Shown here one piece after another: positions 59,135 to 64,000 of a DNA stretch of 64,000 nt (the stretch's first letter is position 1; every line of letters begins with the position of its first letter). The notes below the pieces were generated by a model, which saw nothing but the letters and a program-made list of their open reading frames with translations, ran no database searches and was not told the DNA's origin. The DNA is from Desulfurococcus mucosus DSM 2162 (GTDB lineage Archaea; Thermoproteota; Thermoprotei_A; Sulfolobales; Desulfurococcaceae): NCBI RefSeq assembly GCF_000186365.1, contig NC_014961.1:310001-374000 (forward strand), given 5' to 3'. The position numbers and the translations under genes were made by a program.

Positions 59135-59591
59135 GTCATGCTACGTGCTAGCCCTCGAGATCCCTGAGGGCATGGTGGTTGAAGCCGTTGCCGGAGGCAG
59201 GAGGCTGAGGCTCGGCCCCGCCGTCTACTTCTACATCGGGTCAGCTAGGGGTCCCTGCGGCGTCCCCTGCAGGGTGGCACGGCACCTCGCCGCAGTCAAG
59301 GCTGTGAGATGGCATGTGGACGCGTTGACCACGAACCCTGTTGTCGTGAAACACGGGTTCTTCATGGTGAGGGATACGGGCGGCGACTGCGAGGCAGCTG
59401 TCTCAAGGCTGCTTAGAGGAGTCCTGGAGCCTGTGAAGGGCTTCGGCTGCAGCGATAAGCCTGGCGATGTATCCCATCTATACGCCTGCAGTGGAGGGGT
59501 TTCAGAGTGCCTTCCACTAGTCTACAGCCTCCTTGAAGACGGCGGCTTCAACCCTATATGGGTTCAAGCATGGATGCCCTGGGATGCATAA
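59076..59591 (+). CDS. DUF123 (GIY-YIG-like) family protein
   Basis: A protein of up to 171 residues with the DUF123 pattern: LGPAVYFYIGSARG (GIY-YIG-like start), VPCRVARHLAAVKAVRWHVDALT, and FGCSDKPGDVSHLYAC with conserved Cys and His. Archaeal DUF123 proteins are sometimes fused to endonuclease III; here it stands alone, and activity is unproven. The TTG at 59076 gives a 59-bp overlap with the PPC gene; GTG 59085 or GTG 59145 (just after the PPC stop) are alternatives, and the true start is uncertain because the conserved domain begins near residue 18. Confidence 0.8.
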   Translation: MRPVERSQRCSLIGLGEYVKSCYVLALEIPEGMVVEAVAGGRRLRLGPAVYFYIGSARGPCGVPCRVARHLAAVKAVRWHVDALTTNPVVVKHGFFMVRDTGGDCEAAVSRLLRGVLEPVKGFGCSDKPGDVSHLYACSGGVSECLPLVYSLLEDGGFNPIWVQAWMPWDA

Positions 59592-59655
59592 CATTTAAAA
59601 AGCCCTATGACCGTAGGGTTAGACATCGTAACGAAATATAGGAGTCGAAACCGTA

Positions 59656-60123
59656 ATGAGCTCGAACCCGAGTCAGGAGGCGAGTCCTCCTACAAATATA
59701 ATGGATCTAAAACCCGGAATGGAGAAGGTAAGCGTGAAGGCGCGAGTAATAAAGGCTGAGGCGCCGAGGGTTATAAGAACCAGGAACGGCCCTAGAACCA
59801 TAAGCAACGCCGTCCTAGGGGATGAAACCGGGAGGGTTGAGGCAACCCTCTGGGGGGAGAAAGCCGGCACCCTGAAGGAGGGCGACGCCGTGGAGGTCCA
59901 CGGCGCGTGGACAACCGAGTTCAGGGGCAAGGTGCAGTTGAACATAGGGAGATCCAGCGAGGTAGTGAGGATAGACAGCGGCTCCGTGCCCGAGGCAAGC
60001 GAGATCCCGGAGAACTCGCCTACAGCACCGCCTGGGTCAGGCGGCCCAAGTAGACCACCCCGAAGGCCATTCGGGGGTAGGAGAGGCTTCAGGAGAAGCG
60101 ACACCGGTGAATCAGATGAGTGA
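59656..60123 (+). CDS. ssb: Crenarchaeal single-OB-fold single-stranded DNA-binding protein
   Basis: A 155-residue SSB of the Sulfolobus type: one OB fold (about residues 17-110; DLKPGMEKVSVKARVIKAE, NGPRTISNAVLGDETGRVEATLWG, WTTEFRGKVQLNIG) and a flexible Gly/Arg/Pro-rich C-terminal tail ending in acidic residues for protein contacts. It coats ssDNA in replication and repair, such as that produced by the HerA-NurA-Mre11-Rad50 operon elsewhere in the window. ATG at 59656 with AGGAG about 12 nt upstream. The next gene overlaps its stop by 8 bp. Confidence 0.94.
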   Translation: MSSNPSQEASPPTNIMDLKPGMEKVSVKARVIKAEAPRVIRTRNGPRTISNAVLGDETGRVEATLWGEKAGTLKEGDAVEVHGAWTTEFRGKVQLNIGRSSEVVRIDSGSVPEASEIPENSPTAPPGSGGPSRPPRRPFGGRRGFRRSDTGESDE

Positions 60124-60475
60124 GGAAGAGGGGCACGCTCAGGGAGAGGAGCACGGCCACGAGCATGAACACGAGCACCCGGGGCACGGGGAGCTCCTAG
60201 CCAGGTTCAACGAGCTGAAGGGTGTGAAGCCTGTTAGGCAGGGCGAGTTCCTCGGCGAGGAGAAGGAGAAGTTCTACGTAGCGTTAAGCGAGGAGGAGGT
60301 CTACGAGCTCTCAGCCCTCGCATACTACGTGTGGGTTATGTGCGACGGCGAGCACACTGTGGGAGAGCTTGCCGAAGCCATAAGCAAGGAGGCGCAGGTA
60401 GACTTCAACGACGTGGTCGAACCCCTCGTAGTGGCGCTCGACCAGCTTCATGAAGCCGGGCTAGTCAACTATTAG
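60116..60475 (+). CDS. PqqD-like domain protein with His-rich N-terminus
   Basis: A ~119-residue protein. The N-terminal ~25 residues alternate His and Glu/Gly (GHEHEHEHPGHG is part), a likely Ni/Zn/Cu-binding tail. The rest resembles the PqqD winged-helix fold (YELSALAYYVWVMCDGEHTVGELAEAIS ... VVALDQLHEAGLVNY), a peptide-recognition module. No radical-SAM or other RiPP-type partner is adjacent. ATG 60116 has GGTGA six bases upstream and overlaps the SSB stop by 8 bp, so the two are coupled. Its function with SSB is obscure. Confidence 0.75.
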   Translation: MSEEEGHAQGEEHGHEHEHEHPGHGELLARFNELKGVKPVRQGEFLGEEKEKFYVALSEEEVYELSALAYYVWVMCDGEHTVGELAEAISKEAQVDFNDVVEPLVVALDQLHEAGLVNY

Positions 60476-60568
60476 CCTGTAGCCGTATTCCTTTTTAAAG
60501 AGCTTTCAACCCATCCTCGGTGAAGGTGTTTTAAACCCTCTCTTATATTGGATCAGTAATGGATGACC

Positions 60569-60608
60569 GGAGACTCCAGTACTGAAGCACAGCGATGAGG
60601 AGACTCCA
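60569..60608. repeat. Two identical GGAGACTCCA decamers, 30 bp apart, upstream of thiolase gene
   Basis: GGAGACTCCA occurs at 60569-60578 and 60599-60608; each contains the palindrome GGAG-A-CTCC, and the 30-bp period equals about three helical turns. The region 60476-60698 otherwise has TATA-like TCTTATATT (60541) and GATTATACTATC (60652, probable thiolase promoter). Read as protein, the stretch resembles a tnpB-like tail, but only weakly. Confidence 0.35.
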
Positions 60609-60701
60609 CCCCCTCGGGACCCACTCGGGTAGCGTTTAAATAATTCACGGCTGATTATACTATCCCTAAGACGCGTCTTTACATGGAGAGCGTGGTATGT
60701 G

Positions 60702-61877
60702 ATGGAGAAAGTCTTCATCGTGGGCGTGGGCATGACTAAGATCGGGAGGTTTTACGAGCAATCCGGTAGAGAACTCTTCTCCCAGGCACTGTGGAAGGCG
60801 ATCGAGGACGCCGGCGGGGTGAAGCCGAGGGCGCTCGTCGTCGGGAACATGATGTCGAGCACCCTTATGAACCAGGATAGCCTGGGAGCCCTCTTAGCGG
60901 ACTACGCTGGGCTCAGGGGTATACCGGCCTTCAAGGTTGAGGCTGCATGTGGCAGCGGCGGGGCAGCCCTCTACGCCGGGTACGCCCTGGTTAAATCAGG
61001 GGTGGCGGACGTCGTCGCGGTCGGCGGCCTCGAGAAGCAGACCGAGGCGACGACACCCTACGTGACCCGTGCACTCGCCCAGGCCGCTGACGCCGACTTC
61101 GAGGTCTTCTACGGTGTAACCTTCACGGGTTTAAACGCTATGATTGCGAGGCTGTACATGCAGCTATTCGGCTACAGTGATGAAGACCTCTCGTACTGGC
61201 CGCTTAAGATGCATGAGTACGCTAGCTACAACCCGTATGCGCAGCTACCCAGGAAGACGAGTATGAAGGAGATCCTTGATAGCCCGGTTATCGCAGACCC
61301 TATAAGGCTCTTCCACGCAGCCCCCATCGGGGACGGGGCGGCTGCAGTAATCCTTGTGAGAGGCGAGGAGAAGGCCAGGGAGATCGCGAAGGCGGCTGGG
61401 AGAGACACGCTTATAGAGGTAGCCGGCGTCGGCATGGCGACTGACAGCGTTGACATAGCTTCCAGGAACAACCTCGTGGTGATGGAGGCCACGGCTAAGG
61501 CAGCCCAGGAGGCTTTAAGAATGGCTGGAATAGGCGTCAAGGACGTTGACTACGCTGAGGTACACGACGCATTCCATGTAACAGGGTACGCGGCGCTCGA
61601 GGACATAGGGTTCGCCCCGAAGGGCGAGGCCCCGCGGCTCTTCAAGGAGGGCAGGTTCCAGAAAGGGGATAAGCCGGAGGTGAACTTCAGCGGTGGCTTG
61701 AAGGCAAGGGGCCACCCGGTTGGCGCTACAGGCGTCTACCAGGTTGCCGAGGCAGTGATGCAGCTGAGAGGGGATTTCCCAGGGTTCAAGGCCAGTAGCC
61801 CTGAGACCGCTCTAACACATAACATGGGCGGGGTCAGCACGATCACGGTTGTATCAGTGTTGAGAAGGTGGAAGTAG
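60702..61877 (+). CDS. Thiolase family acetyl-CoA acetyltransferase (archaeal type)
   Basis: A 391-residue archaeal thiolase that condenses or cleaves acyl-CoA (acetoacetyl-CoA from two acetyl-CoA). The nucleophile is in KVEAACGSGGAAL, the catalytic His in YAEVHDAFHVTGY, and the second Gly-rich site is SGGLKARGHPVGATG with its His. In many archaea this gene sits beside HMG-CoA synthase and a DUF35 OB-fold partner for mevalonate synthesis; neither is here, and the next gene is instead an acyl-CoA carboxylase subunit. ATG 60702 or the adjacent GTG 60699. Confidence 0.92.
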   Translation: MEKVFIVGVGMTKIGRFYEQSGRELFSQALWKAIEDAGGVKPRALVVGNMMSSTLMNQDSLGALLADYAGLRGIPAFKVEAACGSGGAALYAGYALVKSGVADVVAVGGLEKQTEATTPYVTRALAQAADADFEVFYGVTFTGLNAMIARLYMQLFGYSDEDLSYWPLKMHEYASYNPYAQLPRKTSMKEILDSPVIADPIRLFHAAPIGDGAAAVILVRGEEKAREIAKAAGRDTLIEVAGVGMATDSVDIASRNNLVVMEATAKAAQEALRMAGIGVKDVDYAEVHDAFHVTGYAALEDIGFAPKGEAPRLFKEGRFQKGDKPEVNFSGGLKARGHPVGATGVYQVAEAVMQLRGDFPGFKASSPETALTHNMGGVSTITVVSVLRRWK

Positions 61878-63433
61878 TGGGGCACGAGGACCTGCTTAGA
61901 AAGGTGAACGAGTACAGGGAGAAGTCGATTGAGGGCGGCGGCAGGGATAAGATAGAGCAGCAGAGGCAGAAGGGGAAGCTCTGGGTCAGGGACAGGATCA
62001 ACAGGCTACTCGACCCAGACTCCTTCGTCGAGCTACAGTGGGTGAGGACGCATAGGTCAACCTACTTCGGGCTCGACAAGGTGAAGTACTACGGGGACGG
62101 CGTGGTAGCCGGCTACGGTACAATAGATAGACGCCTCGTCTACATTTACGCCCAGGACTTCACGGTTCTCGGCGGGAGCATCGGGGAGGCACACGGGGAG
62201 AAGATTGCCAGGCTCATAGAGCTGGCTGTTGAAACCGGTGCACCCGTCATAGGGCTATATGACTCAGGCGGTGCACGCATACAGGAGGGCGTTGCATCCC
62301 TCCACGGGTGCGGGAGGATATTCTACTCGAATGTGAAGGCCAGCGGGGTTGTGCCGCAGATAGCCGTGGTAATGGGTCCCTGCGCCGGGGCAGCTGCCTA
62401 TAGCCCGGCCCTCATGGACTTCGTCATAATGGTTAAGTCATCCTACATGTTCATAACGGGTCCAGAAGTAGTTAAGGCGGCGCTAGGCGTCGACGTAACC
62501 TTCGAGCAGCTCGGCGGGGCCAACATACATGCGTCGACAAGCGGTGTCGCACACTTCATCACTGAGGACGAGGAGTCAGCCCTCTCTCTTGTAAGGAAGC
62601 TCCTCTCATACCTGCCAAGCAACAACATGGAGGAGCCTCCACGGGTTCCAAGCGAGGACCCGGTTGACAGGAGGATGGACGAGATATACGAGGTTGTTCC
62701 AACGGACCCTGTGAAACCATTCGACGTTAAGAAGGTTATATCGATGATCGTTGATGAAGGAGACTTCCTAGAGGTCCACGAGCACTACGGTAGGTCTGCG
62801 GTAGTAGGGTTCGGCAGGATAGGAGGCTACACGGTTGGCATAGTTGCAAACCAGCCGGCTGTAAACGCAGGCGTCATAGATATAGATGCAAGCAACAAGA
62901 TAGCCAGGTTCGTCAGGTTCTGCGACTCCTTCAACATACCGATCGTAACCCTCGTGGATACACCGGGCTTCATGCCTGGAGTCGACCAGGAGCACGGCGG
63001 GATAATAAGGCATGGGGCTAAAGTCCTCTACGCATACGCTGAGGCAACAGTCCCAAAGATAACCCTGGTAATGAGGAAGGCCTACGGCGGAGCATACATA
63101 GCGATGGGCAGCCTCTCACTCGGCAGCGACGTGAACCTAGCGTGGCCTACAGCAGAGATAGCTGTAATGGGACCCGAGGGAGCCATAAGGATACTCTACA
63201 GGAAGGAGCTGGCGCAGGCACCCGACCCCGAGGAGCTCGCCAGAAGAAAGCTCGCAGAGTACAGGGAGGTCTTCGCCAACCCCTTCAGGGCAGCCGAACT
63301 AGGCTACATCGACGACGTAATAGACCCGGCGTTAACGAGGCTCAGGATATACCAGGTTCTAGAAGCCTTGAAATCCAAGAGGGAGGAGTTCCTGGGGACA
63401 GTGCCAAAGAAGCACGGTAACACACCGCTTTAG
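61877..63433 (+). CDS. Acyl-CoA carboxylase carboxyltransferase (propionyl-CoA carboxylase beta / methylmalonyl-CoA decarboxylase alpha) subunit
   Basis: A ~518-residue biotin-dependent carboxyltransferase of the PccB/MmdA/AccB family. N- and C-terminal crotonase-like domains are complete, with VIGLYDSGGARIQEGVASLHG (acyl-CoA oxyanion loop) and VDTPGFMPGVDQEHGGIIRHGAK (carboxybiotin loop). It could be part of an acetyl/propionyl-CoA carboxylase or a Na+-pumping methylmalonyl-CoA decarboxylase; the biotin carboxylase, BCCP or membrane beta subunit is not in the window, so this stays open. GTG 61877 has AGGTG about seven bases upstream and overlaps the thiolase stop by one base; GTG 61868 is an alternative. 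Confidence 0.9.
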   Translation: MGHEDLLRKVNEYREKSIEGGGRDKIEQQRQKGKLWVRDRINRLLDPDSFVELQWVRTHRSTYFGLDKVKYYGDGVVAGYGTIDRRLVYIYAQDFTVLGGSIGEAHGEKIARLIELAVETGAPVIGLYDSGGARIQEGVASLHGCGRIFYSNVKASGVVPQIAVVMGPCAGAAAYSPALMDFVIMVKSSYMFITGPEVVKAALGVDVTFEQLGGANIHASTSGVAHFITEDEESALSLVRKLLSYLPSNNMEEPPRVPSEDPVDRRMDEIYEVVPTDPVKPFDVKKVISMIVDEGDFLEVHEHYGRSAVVGFGRIGGYTVGIVANQPAVNAGVIDIDASNKIARFVRFCDSFNIPIVTLVDTPGFMPGVDQEHGGIIRHGAKVLYAYAEATVPKITLVMRKAYGGAYIAMGSLSLGSDVNLAWPTAEIAVMGPEGAIRILYRKELAQAPDPEELARRKLAEYREVFANPFRAAELGYIDDVIDPALTRLRIYQVLEALKSKREEFLGTVPKKHGNTPL

Positions 63434-63449
63434 CCACGGAGACCCTCAA

Positions 63450-63690
63450 ACAATCCCCACCCTGTTTTGAGCACGAACACAGTACTAGTGCAGGAACCCA
63501 TGTGAAGGCAGCTTAGAGTGTTGAATATTTTCCAGATATTTCCGTGGTGGTTATGTTTGAATGAGCTCTGCGAGCCGAGCAAGAGGGACGCTGAATGAAC
63601 CCTTTTCACCGAGGGGAGTCGCGATGACCCACCATGTAACTGGGAAGGATGCTACTAGGCCTTAAGAGGCAGGAAGCCTAGTTGGAAAAC
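63450..63690 (+). pseudogene. Possible decayed 3' end of an IS200/IS605 tnpB gene
   Basis: Broken reading frames resemble a TnpB C-terminus: near 63463 a CFEHEHSTSAG-like zinc-finger-end segment, then a frameshift and LNEPFSPRGVAMTHHVTGKD (63591 on), then TAA and an EAGSL-like read-through (63666-63680) ending in the hairpin CTAGGC ... GCCTAG (63655-63681) typical of the transposon right end/guide-RNA region. No start, RuvC core or left end is seen; only the tail seems to survive. Identification is by memory of family tails, so it is tentative. Confidence 0.42.
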
Positions 63691-63725
63691 AGTCTAGACA
63701 AGAGCACTCGATGCATGAACAGTGT

Positions 63726-63904
63726 TTACGGTGGTTTTCTTCCTCGGCTCCGTTTCCGTCTTCTGTGTTCTCTCTCAGCCTCCTCCCCGTCCACTGAGTC
63801 TTCAACCTCTTCTCCGCCCGCCTCTTCGGACAGTACGACGTAGAGGGCTTTGACTTCGACGAGCTCCTCCCGCTTAATCCTAGGGGCTTGCCCTTCGTCC
63901 CCAT
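63726..63904 (-). other. Possible frameshifted small acidic/basic protein gene
   Basis: On the reverse strand a TATA box (GGTATAAATAC at 63933-63943) leads to ATG 63904. That ATG frame gives a Ser/Arg/Cys-rich, non-protein-like product, but a neighbouring frame ending at TAA 63726 reads a convincing small protein: RIKREELVEVKALYVVLSEE, an acidic stretch, then a basic RRRKRSRGRKPP tail. That frame has no start codon, so either a frameshift lies within the first codons or the promoter belongs to something else. Nothing recognisable follows to 64000. Confidence 0.35.
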
Positions 63905-64000
63905 CAGTTAGCGTTGTTGAAGGGTGAATGTATTTATACCTTCACCGGATCAGCCGCGATGCGTATCGCCCGCAAGCCCGTGGAAAGATAGAAAAAGCTG

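Noticed and set aside
60555-60640. Possible box C/D guide RNA (GGATGAC, CTGA, GCGATGA)
   Set aside because: A D' box and a C'-like box are visible with good spacing, but the C box is poor and no terminal CTGA D box follows, so it is not supported.
1-64000. CRISPR arrays, tRNA or rRNA genes
   Set aside because: No regularly spaced repeats and no T-loop (GTTCGAATC-like) or rRNA signatures were found outside coding regions.

Overview
The window looks like the chromosome of a hyperthermophilic crenarchaeote, most likely a member of the Desulfurococcales (inference; no rRNA is present to confirm it). The evidence is: a short crenarchaeal-type single-OB SSB; a mre11-nurA-herA-rad50 operon; a class I lysyl-tRNA synthetase; an archaeal-type FBP aldolase; a four-subunit 2-oxoacid:ferredoxin oxidoreductase; archaeal TATA boxes close to start codons; GGTG-type Shine-Dalgarno (SD) sites; and very frequent GTG/TTG starts with 1-20 nt overlaps between genes. 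I see no tRNA, rRNA, CRISPR array or intact transposase.

Layout. 1-5.8 kb (minus strand): two Na+-coupled amino-acid/dicarboxylate symporters (the first cut by the window edge), a NIP7-like PUA protein, an m5C methyltransferase, a DUF72 protein and a PiT phosphate permease. 5.9-10.3 kb (plus): porGDAB followed by a hydrogenase-maturation protease and an unknown four-cysteine protein. 10.4-13.6 kb: an M42 peptidase and a GH13 neopullulanase/maltogenic amylase. 13.7-19.9 kb: a six-gene MoxR/DUF4129/membrane/DUF4350/DUF58 operon. 20.0-22.8 kb: an oxidative-stress and iron island (EncFtn-like ferritin, second ferritin-like protein, flavodiiron protein, thiol peroxidase). 23-29.4 kb: zinc ribbon, HD phosphohydrolase, glycosyltransferase, ileS, cytidine deaminase. 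29.4-36.5 kb (minus): the DNA end-resection operon. 36.5-40.2 kb (minus): threonine synthase, PfkB kinase plus FBP aldolase, and a small membrane exporter.

40.3-45.4 kb (plus): a BMP-type nucleoside ABC transporter whose duplicated ATPase gene is frameshifted. 45.5-49.6 kb: lysS, a GC-rich candidate structured RNA, the NAD(P)HX repair enzyme and a NikR-type regulator with a complete nickel site. 49.8-51 kb (minus): a DtxR/MntR-type regulator co-transcribed with a protein disulfide oxidoreductase that carries an octa-histidine stretch, with a DtxR-box-like operator at the promoter. 51-64 kb: a winged-helix protein, XdhC-like protein, THUMP protein, PhoU-like DUF47 protein, aminotransferase, ViaA/RavA pair, PPC-domain and DUF123 proteins, SSB plus a His-rich PqqD-like protein, thiolase and acyl-CoA carboxylase beta subunit, ending in what looks like the decayed 3' end of an IS200/IS605 tnpB gene.

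Themes and candidate novelties. Metal handling recurs (NikR, DtxR/MntR, His-rich PDO, His-rich PqqD-like protein, ferritin-like pair, hydrogenase protease). The most unexplained signals are the ~166-nt multi-stem RNA candidate at 47192-47357, a ~97-nt closed-stem element at 49073-49169, a 24-nt IS605-like end sequence present in two identical copies behind unrelated genes, a perfect 10-10-10 inverted repeat abutting the ABC-transporter TATA box, and an encapsulated-ferritin-type gene with no shell gene beside it. All family assignments come from reading motifs by eye; no database search was possible.
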